DNA of 39,700 nt, taken from assembly GCF_027924145.1 (NCBI RefSeq), contig NZ_BRVP01000028.1, positions 1 to 39,700 on the forward strand. Reading direction: 5' to 3'. Positions 1 through 7,172 of this stretch are shown one piece after another (positions within the stretch are counted from its first letter, which is position 1; every line of letters begins with the position of its first letter). This DNA comes from Neptunitalea chrysea. Lineage in GTDB: Bacteria > Bacteroidota > Bacteroidia > Flavobacteriales > Flavobacteriaceae. The notes beneath the pieces were generated by a model, which was given only the letters and a program-made list of their open reading frames with translations, was not told the origin of the DNA and did no database searches. The position numbers and the translations under genes are program-made.

Positions 1-63
1 TACCTGAGCAAAACTCAGGGTACTAATGAACAACATCAAAATTAATAGAGTAGTTTTTTTCAT
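1..63 (-). CDS. Secreted protein, N-terminal fragment (cut by window edge)
   Basis: Reading leftward from an ATG at 63, 21 codons remain open to the window edge. They give a textbook signal peptide: MKKTT, a hydrophobic core LLILMLFIST, then LSFAQV, with likely cleavage in the SFA-Q region. This type of leader is common in flavobacterial periplasmic and outer-membrane proteins. The mature protein lies outside the window, so no function can be given. The gene is divergent from hflX, sharing the 188-bp spacer 64-251. Confidence 0.7.
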   Translation of the reverse strand, partial: MKKTTLLILMLFISTLSFAQV

Positions 64-226
64 AAATAGAGTAGGTTTAATACAATAAATCTGTTTTTCT
101 TGGATTACTTAATTATGTCCAAATTTAAAAATTATTGTTAAATTATAACATACGTTGTTAAAAATATAATCATTTTTTCCTTAAAATCAGTTATTTAACA
201 AATGCTGTAAAATGTTTAACATTTTG

Positions 227-234
227 TAAATTTG
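227..234 (+). promoter_or_regulatory. Probable promoter -7 box for hflX (TAAATTTG)
   Basis: Exact match to the Bacteroidota -7 consensus TAnnTTTG, ending 17 nt before the hflX ATG. No clear TTG-type -33 element is seen at the usual spacing, so the call rests on the box and its position. Confidence 0.5.
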
Positions 235-251
235 TACCGATATATAGATCT

Positions 252-1466
252 ATGATAGAAGAAGTAAAAATAGAATACGAAAAAGTGGTATTGGTGGGAA
301 TCATCAATCAGGAGCAAGATGAAGTGAAGTCTAAAGAATATTTAGATGAGCTAGAGTTTTTAAGTTATACTGCTGGAGGAGAGGTGGTTAATAGGTTTAC
401 GCAAAAGGTTAATGTGCCTAATCCTAAGACTTTTATAGGTACTGGTAAGATGGAAGAAATTCTTCAGTATGTGGAAGAAAATGAGGTTGGTACTGTTGTT
501 TTTGATGACGAGTTAACACCAGCGCAACAAAAGAATATTGAACGTATTTTAAAGTGTAAAATTCTTGATAGAACCGGTTTAATACTTGATATTTTTGCGC
601 AGAGAGCGCAGACAAGTTATGCCAGAACACAGGTAGAATTGGCACAATACCAATATTTGTTGCCACGTTTAACGGGTTTATGGACACACCTTGAGCGGCA
701 ACGAGGGGGTATTGGTATGCGTGGTCCTGGGGAAACAGAAATTGAAACAGATAGACGTATTGTTAGGGATAGAATTGCTTTATTAAAGAAGAAGCTTCAG
801 ATTATTGATAAACAAATGGCTACTCAAAGAGGGAACCGTGGAGCTTTGGTGCGTGTTGCTTTAGTGGGGTATACCAATGTTGGTAAGTCTACTTTAATGA
901 ATGTGATTTCTAAATCGGAAGTTTTTGCTGAAAACAAATTATTTGCAACCTTAGATACTACGGTACGTAAGGTGGTAATTGGTAATTTGCCTTTTTTATT
1001 AAGTGATACGGTTGGGTTTATACGTAAGTTGCCCACGCAATTAGTAGAGTCATTTAAAAGTACGCTTGACGAAGTTAGAGAAGCTGACATGCTATTGCAT
1101 GTAGTAGATATTTCACATCCTAATTTTGAAGAACATATTGCTTCGGTTAATAATATTCTTAGTGAGATAAAGTGTATTGATAAACCTACTGTTATGGTGT
1201 TTAATAAGATAGACCAGTTTACGCATGAACCTTTAGCGGAAGATGATTTGGTAACTGAAAAGGAAGCTAGACATTTTACACTAGATGAGTGGAGACATAC
1301 CTGGATGAGTACCATGAACGGGAATGCTTTGTTTATATCGGCTGTGAATAAAGAGAACATGGATGAGTTTAGACAAAAGGTGTATAGTGCCGTTAGAGAC
1401 ATTCATATCACCAGATTTCCTTACAATAATTTTTTGTATCCTGAGATAGCAATTGATCAGGAATAG
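252..1466 (+). CDS. hflX: GTPase HflX
   Basis: Ribosome-associated GTPase of the Obg-HflX group; in other bacteria it binds the 50S subunit and splits or rescues stalled 70S ribosomes. The 404-aa length is normal. An N-terminal HflX domain (about 10-185) includes the glycine-rich GGIGMRGPGE stretch (152-161). The G domain has the P-loop GYTNVGKST (206-214), the G3 motif DTVGF (252-256) and the G4 motif NKID (318-321). The ATG at 252 fits the family start and a promoter box 17 nt upstream. It is followed by a 207-bp spacer and looks monocistronic. Soluble or ribosome-bound protein. Confidence 0.95.
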   Translation: MIEEVKIEYEKVVLVGIINQEQDEVKSKEYLDELEFLSYTAGGEVVNRFTQKVNVPNPKTFIGTGKMEEILQYVEENEVGTVVFDDELTPAQQKNIERILKCKILDRTGLILDIFAQRAQTSYARTQVELAQYQYLLPRLTGLWTHLERQRGGIGMRGPGETEIETDRRIVRDRIALLKKKLQIIDKQMATQRGNRGALVRVALVGYTNVGKSTLMNVISKSEVFAENKLFATLDTTVRKVVIGNLPFLLSDTVGFIRKLPTQLVESFKSTLDEVREADMLLHVVDISHPNFEEHIASVNNILSEIKCIDKPTVMVFNKIDQFTHEPLAEDDLVTEKEARHFTLDEWRHTWMSTMNGNALFISAVNKENMDEFRQKVYSAVRDIHITRFPYNNFLYPEIAIDQE

Positions 1467-1637
1467 GAACTTGGCAACTAATCGGGTTTTTTTAGTGTTG
1501 GTATAAGTTTAAATGATTGTCTAAAAAAAACGATTATGTGTTTTTAGATGCTATGGTTGAGATATCTAAGAACTTTTTAGTTGAATTAAATACAGGTAAT
1601 AACTAAAACTTAACATTAAATTTAAGATTTATTTACA

Positions 1638-1645
1638 TAAATTTG
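1638..1645 (+). promoter_or_regulatory. Probable promoter -7 box (TAAATTTG) for the DUF1508 gene
   Basis: A TAnnTTTG match followed by GCGCGT, 28 nt before the ATG at 1674. It gives this gene its own transcript apart from hflX. The -33 element is not obvious. Confidence 0.45.
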
Positions 1646-1673
1646 CGCGTACATTAGCCTTGAGAGATAAAGA

Positions 1674-2015
1674 ATGAGCGTATTTTTAATTAATAAACGT
1701 TACAACGGAAGTTATAAATTTGTTTTTACCAACCGTAAAGGACATACTGTTTTTACCAGTATTTCATGCAGGGAAAAAGAGCATTGTGAGAAACTGGTAA
1801 ATAGGTTTAAAGCTTCTGTAGATATGTTCGACTTTATTAAGATTAAAACTCCTGCCGGAAAGTTGTATTTTCAAATTGCTATAGATGAGCAGGTGCTAGC
1901 TACTAGCCGTAAATTTTCTACCGAGTTAAGTATGGAGAAGGGAATTTCGAATATTCTTAAGTATATTCCTGAGGCAGAAATGTTAGAGATGCCTGGGGAA
2001 GAGGATATTTTCTAG
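1674..2015 (+). CDS. YegP-like DUF1508 domain protein
   Basis: A 113-aa protein made of two imperfect YegP-type repeats. The first is around residues 12-45 (YKFVFTNRKGHTVFTS, then a helix CEKLVNRFKAS). The second is around 64-100 (KLYFQIAIDEQVLATSRKFST, then a helix). The alternation of a short beta hairpin carrying a G/N turn and a helix is characteristic of DUF1508. The biochemical role of the family is not established. There is no signal peptide, so it is probably cytosolic. It has its own promoter-like box and no close partner gene. Confidence 0.75.
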   Translation: MSVFLINKRYNGSYKFVFTNRKGHTVFTSISCREKEHCEKLVNRFKASVDMFDFIKIKTPAGKLYFQIAIDEQVLATSRKFSTELSMEKGISNILKYIPEAEMLEMPGEEDIF

Positions 2016-2505
2016 ACAAGATACTTATGAAATCAATATATACTTGTTTTAAAACGATGAGTTGAGATCGATTTAATTGTTACATGAATTATTAGTAATA
2101 GAGTTATCTGACTCAAAAGATAATTCGTTATTGTAAGCACGATTATTGGTGTTGAAAATTAATTTTTGATTTGAATCGTCTTCACTAATTCAGTAGCTAA
2201 TTATTTCTGTTTGAATTAGACTACCTATACTACCGACATTTTTTATAATTCGGTTCTTTGATTTTACTAAATGATTGAGGTTAAACACTCCTAGATCTGT
2301 CTCGAAATAGAAATGCCATGCTTATTAAATGCTTCGTGAGCTTGCCCCGAAGCAGTTTACTTTTAGTTGAAAGTCTTTTAAAGGAGCTTTTTTACGTTGT
2401 TTACGGAAAAGCGTAATATTTCTTCTTTTGTTCAATTTAAATTTACCCTGTTTTTGAGTTGAGATCAACTCTATTAAAATAGTGTAATTAATTTAACTTA
2501 AACAT
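2016..2505. other. 490-bp intergenic spacer without a gene
   Basis: No reading frame longer than about 12 codons with a normal start is convincing on either strand. It holds one copy of a dispersed palindromic repeat (2324-2364). The short string GAGTTGAGATC occurs near both ends (about 2059 and 2457), the second time as GAGTTGA-GA-TCAACTC, a small inverted repeat. The promoter of the downstream secreted-protein gene must lie in the last part, but no clean TAnnTTTG is visible there. Confidence 0.6.
2324..2364 (-). repeat. Dispersed intergenic palindromic repeat, copy 1
   Basis: This 41-bp segment is 38/41 identical to the reverse complement of 34376-34416, by direct comparison. Its core (2331-2353) can fold: outer arms GCTTCG and CGAAGC, and inner arms with GAGC facing GCCC around a short turn. 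Both copies lie between genes. It resembles REP-type palindromic elements, but no transposase is present in the window. Confidence 0.75.
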
Positions 2506-2988
2506 ATGAAAAAAGTGTTCGTTTTTTTATTATTAATGAGTAGTCTAGCTTCTTTTGGGCAGATAAAGGTAGCCGATAAAACTACCGAAAGCTGGAAAAC
2601 TATTGGTTCTGTTGGAGCTATGGGGTCAGCAAACACAATATTAGAGCGCAGTGGAGATTTGATAAAGCTTACCTTTAGAGATATACGTTTTACTCAGTTA
2701 AAGGTATACGAAGAAGTTACGTTTAAAGATGTAGATAACGCATTTGAGAACTTGTATAGCGTAATTATGGATGCATTAGAAAACATGCCTGAAGAAAATA
2801 TTACTTTAAAATTGCCTGATGGAGATCTTGTGTTAAGATTTGAAAAGAGCTTTGGTAAGGTAAATATGAATTTTGTTTATTTTGTAAGTGGTGTACAAGA
2901 GCCTGCAATGTCAGAATATTTAACCGAGAAAAAGGTGAATAAGCTTTTTGGTAAGAGTACTAAAAAGAAAAAGAAAAAGAAAAAATAA
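2506..2988 (+). CDS. Small secreted protein with polylysine tail, unknown function
   Basis: 160 aa. An N-terminal signal peptide (MKKVFVFLLLMSSLASFGQ, cleavage probably after G18) directs export. The mature part is predicted to mix beta strands and helices (TILERSGDLIKLTFRDIRFTQ; DNAFENLYSVIMDALENM; ITLKLPDGDLVLRFEKSF), and the last eight residues are all lysine. I do not recognise the family. The gene stands alone, preceded by a 490-bp spacer and followed by a bidirectional hairpin shared with the converging DUF3078 gene. The lysine tail comes from an A-rich stretch at 2960-2988, which is also prone to length change. Confidence 0.75.
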   Translation: MKKVFVFLLLMSSLASFGQIKVADKTTESWKTIGSVGAMGSANTILERSGDLIKLTFRDIRFTQLKVYEEVTFKDVDNAFENLYSVIMDALENMPEENITLKLPDGDLVLRFEKSFGKVNMNFVYFVSGVQEPAMSEYLTEKKVNKLFGKSTKKKKKKKK

Positions 2989-3007
2989 TTAGCTTGATAA
3001 GCGATAA

Positions 3008-3047
3008 ACATAAAATGGGCTACTATAATTAGTAGCCCATTTTATGT
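3008..3047. terminator. Bidirectional intrinsic terminator
   Basis: Perfect 17-bp inverted repeat (3008-3024 with 3031-3047), 6-nt loop ATAATT, and A/T-rich outer arms giving U-rich 3' ends in both directions. It lies between the stop at 2988 (+) and the stop at 3064 (-), so it serves both convergent genes. Confidence 0.9.
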
Positions 3048-3063
3048 TGTATAGTAGTATGTA

Positions 3064-3954
3064 TTAAAATTTATACCCAATTCCTAAACCAAATACTTCA
3101 CGAATTTGAAAGGCTCTTGCGGCGTTGTCATCGTAGATTGCCTGAAATGTAAAGTTGGTGGTTAAGTACTTGTTAATTTTCATAACCACATTAAGAGTGT
3201 AGTCAATATCTACATTTTGAGGATCTTCAAGGTAGTTGCTGTACAATGCTAAAATGTTTTCGGCAGATACATTCTCCATAATGTTGAATTTGGCATAACC
3301 AGATAATGCTGCACCAAATTCAAATCGGGTACTGCTGTTAGCATCTACTCCAAAGTAATCGCCGTCTACATAACCGTCGTAAGAAGTAAAGTCTTTATCA
3401 ACAAATACTAATTTAGAAGTAGCAGGTGCAATGTTTACTTTTAAGTTATCACTCTTTTTCCATAAAGCACCAGGCCCTATTTGCAGGTATCCTGGAGAAA
3501 GTAAGTGTGTATACTCAACTCTATACTCAGTACCATCATCTAGTGTACCGTACGTAAAACCCTTATCCATTTGGGTTTTAAAGTTTAAGAAAGCAGAGTA
3601 ATACCAATTACCACCAGCTTTTTTACCTAGTATCGAGTTAAATTCTAAACGGTCGTTGGTTTTCTTGGTAAACTCTTCATTTTTAACTTTGGTAATACCA
3701 TAGTCTAATAAGATTTTGTTATCCCATGTCCAATCGTTTTTGGTGTAGTTAAATCCGTAACTAACCGATAAGTTACCAGCCATATTGCTGGTACCCCCGC
3801 CAAGCCAGTCGGCATTAAAAGCAGATTGGTTAAAAAGTAAGTTTATATTCCCCTCTGTTGTCCAGGCAGAGTCTTTTTCTTTTTCATTGGTTTGCTGAGC
3901 AAAGGCTCCTAAAGAAGCAACAAGCAAAAGAGCAAGCGTTAATTTTTTTTTCAT
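3064..3954 (-). CDS. DUF3078 outer-membrane beta-barrel protein
   Basis: 296 aa with a clear signal peptide (MKKKLTLALLLVASLGAFAQ, cleaved near A19). The rest alternates aromatic and polar residues in strands typical of an outer-membrane barrel and ends with GLGIGYKF, a C-terminal aromatic. The segment WTTEGNINLLFNQSAFNADW followed by GGGTSN matches the Bacteroidota DUF3078 family as I know it. No molecular role is established. It is the last gene of the minus-strand block and is followed by the strong hairpin at 3008-3047. It lies 51 nt after the DUF2480 gene and may be co-transcribed with the sufE group or have its own promoter. Confidence 0.85.
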   Translation of the reverse strand: MKKKLTLALLLVASLGAFAQQTNEKEKDSAWTTEGNINLLFNQSAFNADWLGGGTSNMAGNLSVSYGFNYTKNDWTWDNKILLDYGITKVKNEEFTKKTNDRLEFNSILGKKAGGNWYYSAFLNFKTQMDKGFTYGTLDDGTEYRVEYTHLLSPGYLQIGPGALWKKSDNLKVNIAPATSKLVFVDKDFTSYDGYVDGDYFGVDANSSTRFEFGAALSGYAKFNIMENVSAENILALYSNYLEDPQNVDIDYTLNVVMKINKYLTTNFTFQAIYDDNAARAFQIREVFGLGIGYKF

Positions 3955-4005
3955 AGTGTATTTAATGTTTATTTATTATTTAAAAACTCGGAATGATGAA
4001 AAGAA

Positions 4006-4515
4006 CTAATTTTTGTTTTTAAATAATGGTACTGCGGAACAAGCCTCGCCATACATTAGACTTTTAGCAATGGGTAGAATTTTTTCTATTAAGAAAATAT
4101 ACGCATTTGCAGGCACAGGTTTGTTAGCGCATCCTTTTACAATAACCGGGGCTCCTTCAACAAAGGAAAAATCGGTTTGCGCTATAATATCTTTATAAAT
4201 AATCGTTTCTAATTCTTCTAGAGTGCCTATAATTACTTTTTTAGCATGCGGTACTGCATAGGTACTTAATAGCATAAATGCCCATGCTGGTACAATGGCA
4301 TCGGTAGAGCAGGTAAGGGCTACATAGGTGCCTTTATACTGTTCCCAATCATGATTTTTGGCGTGCTCTCTAAAATCCTTTTCCCTTAGGATAAATTCTT
4401 CCAATAACCAGTCTTTAATATCCAGTGCCATACGCTCACCTTTCGGATAATAATCCTCTAGGTCTACCGTTACCAGTTTGCTATTAGCAACTCTATTTAC
4501 AATTTCGTCTGCCAT
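4006..4515 (-). CDS. DUF2480 family protein
   Basis: 169 aa, cytosolic, no signal peptide. The sequence (MADEIVNRVANSKLVTVDLE, later LLEEFILREKDFREHAKNHDW, and the mid-section CSTDAIVPAWAFMLL) matches DUF2480, a family confined to Bacteroidota and usually found beside SUF genes. Here it starts 3 nt after the SufT-like gene ends, so it is very likely translated from the sufE-sufT-DUF2480 transcript. The function is unknown. Conserved cysteines (CSTDA, KGCANKP, EACSAVP) are compatible with metal or Fe-S handling, but that is inference from context. Confidence 0.85.
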   Translation of the reverse strand: MADEIVNRVANSKLVTVDLEDYYPKGERMALDIKDWLLEEFILREKDFREHAKNHDWEQYKGTYVALTCSTDAIVPAWAFMLLSTYAVPHAKKVIIGTLEELETIIYKDIIAQTDFSFVEGAPVIVKGCANKPVPANAYIFLIEKILPIAKSLMYGEACSAVPLFKNKN

Positions 4516-4518
4516 AGA

Positions 4519-4845
4519 TTATAATAATCCTAATTCTAGTTTGGCTTCTTCACTCATTAAATCCTGACTCCATGGTGGGTCAAAGGTAATTTCAACTTCT
4601 GCTTCTTTTACCTGATCTATAGATCTAATTTTTTCTTCTACTTCCATAGGAAGTGTTTCGGCAACCGGACAGTTAGGTGTAGTTAATGTCATTAATATTT
4701 TAACCTCGTTACTTTCGTTTACAAAAACGTCGTAAATAAGTCCTAACTCATAAATATCAACCGGAATTTCAGGGTCGAAAATAGTTTTTAAAACCATTAC
4801 GATTTCTTCCCCAAGGTTGGTGGTGTCATTTAATTCTTCGCTCAT
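4519..4845 (-). CDS. SufT-like MIP18/DUF59 Fe-S assembly factor
   Basis: 108 aa of the DUF59/MIP18 family, to which bacterial SufT and eukaryotic CIA2 belong; they help deliver or mature Fe-S clusters. Visible signatures are DPEIPVDIYELGLIY (24-38) and TTPNCP with the conserved cysteine C59. The C-terminal FDPPWSQDLMSEEAKLELG is the usual family ending. It begins 4 nt after sufE stops and ends 3 nt before DUF2480, an arrangement typical of one operon. In flavobacteria this protein is commonly named SUF system Fe-S cluster assembly protein. Confidence 0.9.
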   Translation of the reverse strand: MSEELNDTTNLGEEIVMVLKTIFDPEIPVDIYELGLIYDVFVNESNEVKILMTLTTPNCPVAETLPMEVEEKIRSIDQVKEAEVEITFDPPWSQDLMSEEAKLELGLL

Positions 4846-4849
4846 ATTG

Positions 4850-5272
4850 CTAATTCAATTGGGTTTGGTATGCAATGGCATACATTTTAAGTTGTTTAAT
4901 CATACTTACCAATCCGTTGGCGCGGGTAGGAGAAAGGTGTTCCTTTAGTCCTATTTCGTCAATGAAATTGGTGTTGGCTTCAATGATGTCTTTTGGTTTT
5001 TGGTTTGAAAAGGCACGTATCAGTATCGCAATAATACCTTTGGTAATAATGGCGTCGCTATCGGCAGTAAAAATAATTTTATCGTTTTCCAGTGTAGCAT
5101 GCACCCATACCTTACTTTGGCAACCTTTAATTAGGTTGTCATCGGTTTTGTATTGCTCATTAATAAGGGGTAAACTTTTTCCTAGTTCTATCATATATTC
5201 ATAACGCTGCATCCAGTCGTCAAACATAGAAAACTCGTCTACTATATCATTCTGTATTTCTTCTATAGTCAT
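4850..5272 (-). CDS. sufE: Cysteine desulfuration protein SufE
   Basis: Sulfur acceptor that takes persulfide sulfur from SufS and passes it to the SufBCD scaffold. From the ATG at 5272 the protein is 140 aa, the usual length. The acceptor cysteine is C51 in NLIKGCQSKVWV. I chose this ATG over an in-frame TTG at 5293 because MTIEEIQNDI is the family-like start, and because a -7 box at 5291-5298 would overlap the longer start. It opens the sufE-sufT-DUF2480 unit, separated from sufS by a terminator and a lipoprotein gene. Confidence 0.93.
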   Translation of the reverse strand: MTIEEIQNDIVDEFSMFDDWMQRYEYMIELGKSLPLINEQYKTDDNLIKGCQSKVWVHATLENDKIIFTADSDAIITKGIIAILIRAFSNQKPKDIIEANTNFIDEIGLKEHLSPTRANGLVSMIKQLKMYAIAYQTQLN

Positions 5273-5290
5273 AACCTTATTTATTTGGTA

Positions 5291-5298
5291 CAAAAGTA
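5291..5298 (-). promoter_or_regulatory. Probable promoter -7 box of sufE (TACTTTTG)
   Basis: Reading leftward, TACTTTTG matches TAnnTTTG and ends 18 nt before the sufE ATG. This implies the sufE group can be transcribed separately from the sufA-sufS genes. Confidence 0.45.
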
Positions 5299-5314
5299 CA
5301 AATATTTATAGTTA

Positions 5315-5327
5315 CTCGATAATCGAG
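5315..5327. promoter_or_regulatory. Palindrome at the -33 region of the sufE promoter
   Basis: CTCGAT-A-ATCGAG is a perfect inverted repeat with 6-bp arms. It lies 16 nt upstream of the sufE -7 box, where RNA polymerase would contact the -33 region. No T-run follows it in either direction, so it looks like an operator rather than a terminator. The regulator is unknown. Confidence 0.35.
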
Positions 5328-5344
5328 ATTAATTACGCCAAGAC

Positions 5345-5791
5345 TTACTTATTGGTTTCGGTCAGGCTTACCATTTCGTTTACAACAGATGCTATTTCAG
5401 CCGGCGGATATCCATGATCAAACTGTACACTGTTATAGGAGTGTCCTTTATAGGTAACAGATAAATAAGCAGCAGGTAATTGATCTGAATAATGTTTTTT
5501 AGTAGGTGCTTCTAACATGCTCATCCCTTGTAAATCTACCTCTTTAATTAATGACGTAAGTGTTTTCCATGTTTGTGGCATTGTGGCTGTTTCAGTTAAA
5601 GTTCCTGCACTTTTATTACTAATAATAGTTTCTTTTTCGGTAACCGTAACCGTTACATTTGTGCGTCTGGTACTTTTGTTATATACAAAGGTATAGTTGT
5701 TATCTTCTTGAACTTTGTTTTCTGAAGCTGTTTTTTGTGAGTTGCAAGACATTAGAAAAAAAAGGCTTAAAATAAGTGCTAACTGTTTCAT
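5345..5791 (-). CDS. Putative lipoprotein, unknown function
   Basis: 148 aa. A lipoprotein signal (MKQLALILSLFFLMSC, lipobox LMSC with C16) is followed by a flexible charged linker to about residue 30. A small domain follows (FVYNKSTRRTNVTVTVTEKE ... YLSVTYKGHSYNSVQFDHGYPP). I do not recognise a named family; the short strands with a conserved-looking HGYPP turn suggest a compact beta-rich fold. It sits between the sufS terminator (5870-5895) and sufE, so it is embedded in the SUF block but probably not essential to cluster assembly. LspA encoded in this window would process it. Confidence 0.8.
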   Translation of the reverse strand: MKQLALILSLFFLMSCNSQKTASENKVQEDNNYTFVYNKSTRRTNVTVTVTEKETIISNKSAGTLTETATMPQTWKTLTSLIKEVDLQGMSMLEAPTKKHYSDQLPAAYLSVTYKGHSYNSVQFDHGYPPAEIASVVNEMVSLTETNK

Positions 5792-5869
5792 AATTGTTGG
5801 TGTTGTTTATTAGGTAATATCGTCATAGTCTATTCTATAGACCTACCTAGGCGTGATTTAATATTACAA

Positions 5870-5895
5870 AAAAAGTACCATTATAGGTACTTTTT
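5870..5895 (-). terminator. Intrinsic terminator after sufS
   Basis: Inverted repeat AAAAAGTACC / GGTACTTTTT with 6-nt loop ATTATA. On the minus strand it is followed by a run of Ts, 43 nt beyond the sufS stop. It would end the sufA-sufS transcript and separate it from the lipoprotein/sufE genes. Confidence 0.75.
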
Positions 5896-5938
5896 ATTAT
5901 ATTTTTAAGGTTTAAAGCGACCAAGGTTTCTAATGTGC

Positions 5939-7159
5939 CTATCTAAGCATATTAGCAGCACGTTCTACACCGGCAACTAATGTGTCTATTTCTGCTTTGG
6001 TATTGTAAAAGGCAAATGAAGCCCTTACCGTACCCGGAATACAATAGAAATCCATTATAGGTTGCGCGCAATGGTGGCCCGTTCTAACCGCTATACCTAG
6101 TTTATCTAAAATAACTCCCATATCATAAGGGTGAACCCCTTCTATATTAAAAGAGATGACCGATGCTTTAAGATTGGTTTCTTTTGGCCCATAGATGCGT
6201 AATCCGTCAATCGTAGCTAGTTTTTCCGTGGCATAGTCTAAAAGCTCGTGTTCGTAACTAGCAATGGCATCAAAACCAATTTGGTTCATATAGTCTATGG
6301 CTGCGCCAAAGGCAATACCACCACAAATGTTTGGTGTACCGGCTTCAAACTTGTGCGGTAAATCGGCATAGGTAGTTTTTTCAAACGTTACTTCGGCAAT
6401 CATTTCACCGCCCCCTTGGTAAGGAGGTAACTTTTTAAGCCAACTTTCTTTACCGTATAGCATACCCACACCGGTTGGGCCACACATTTTGTGTGCAGAT
6501 GTCACATAGAAATCTACATCTAGTGCTTGTACATCTGCTTTTATGTGTGGTGCGGCCTGCGCTCCGTCTACAAGAACAGCAGCTCCAACTTTATGTGCTT
6601 TAGTAATAATAGCTTCTATAGGGTTTATAGTCCCTAGTGCATTAGATACATGATTACAGAAAACAAGTTTTGTTTTTTCAGACAGAAGTGTTTCATACGT
6701 AGCTAAGTCCAGCGTACCTTCTGTTGTCATAGGTATTACTTTTAAAATAGCTCCGGTACGCTCACAAAGCATTTGCCACGGTACAATATTACTATGGTGC
6801 TCTAAGGCGGAAACAATGATTTCATCTTCTGCTTGTAAGAGGCTTGTGAAACCATTAGCTACTAAATTAATACTATGGGTGGTGCCACTGGTAAATATAA
6901 TCTCGTAAGATTTAGCGGCATTAAAATGCTTTTGTATTTTAATACGTGCTTCTTCATATTTATCGGTAGCTTCCTGACTTAAGCTGTGAACGCCACGGTG
7001 AATGTTAGCGTTGTAGTTTTGATAATAGTCTACAATAACATCTATTACCTGTTGAGGGGTTTGCGATGTGGCAGCATTATCAAAATACACCAACGGTTGA
7101 CCGTTTACGGTTCTGTTAAGTATAGGAAAATCTTTTCTTATGTTTTCAATAGCAATCAC
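5939..7159 (-). CDS. sufS: Cysteine desulfurase SufS
   Basis: PLP-dependent enzyme releasing sulfur from cysteine for the SUF pathway. 406 aa, normal length. Visible active-site parts: histidines H121-H122 in SALEHHSN, LVDGAQAAPH with D198 and Q201, the PLP lysine K224 in TSAHKMCGPTG, and the catalytic cysteine C364 in RTGHHCAQP. The RTGHHCAQP form marks the SufS (group II) type rather than IscS. The start codon is GTG at 7159; there is no in-frame ATG nearby and only 13 nt separate it from the sufD stop, so it is the last gene of the sufA-B-C-x-D-S run. Confidence 0.96.
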   Translation of the reverse strand: MIAIENIRKDFPILNRTVNGQPLVYFDNAATSQTPQQVIDVIVDYYQNYNANIHRGVHSLSQEATDKYEEARIKIQKHFNAAKSYEIIFTSGTTHSINLVANGFTSLLQAEDEIIVSALEHHSNIVPWQMLCERTGAILKVIPMTTEGTLDLATYETLLSEKTKLVFCNHVSNALGTINPIEAIITKAHKVGAAVLVDGAQAAPHIKADVQALDVDFYVTSAHKMCGPTGVGMLYGKESWLKKLPPYQGGGEMIAEVTFEKTTYADLPHKFEAGTPNICGGIAFGAAIDYMNQIGFDAIASYEHELLDYATEKLATIDGLRIYGPKETNLKASVISFNIEGVHPYDMGVILDKLGIAVRTGHHCAQPIMDFYCIPGTVRASFAFYNTKAEIDTLVAGVERAANMLR

Positions 7160-7172
7160 AAAGTGAAATTTT

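Noticed and set aside
824-1402. 192-codon open frame on the minus strand inside hflX
   Set aside because: It lies wholly inside the hflX gene, whose protein has every GTPase motif. The antisense product has no recognisable domain and a low-complexity, serine/threonine-rich composition typical of antisense frames.
2050-2470. GAGTTGAGATC occurring twice as a direct repeat
   Set aside because: Eleven bases in an AT-rich spacer is not enough to claim a repeat family.
5273-5293. Earlier TTG start for sufE
   Set aside because: It would place the start on top of the -7 box and add residues not typical of SufE; the ATG at 5272 is better.
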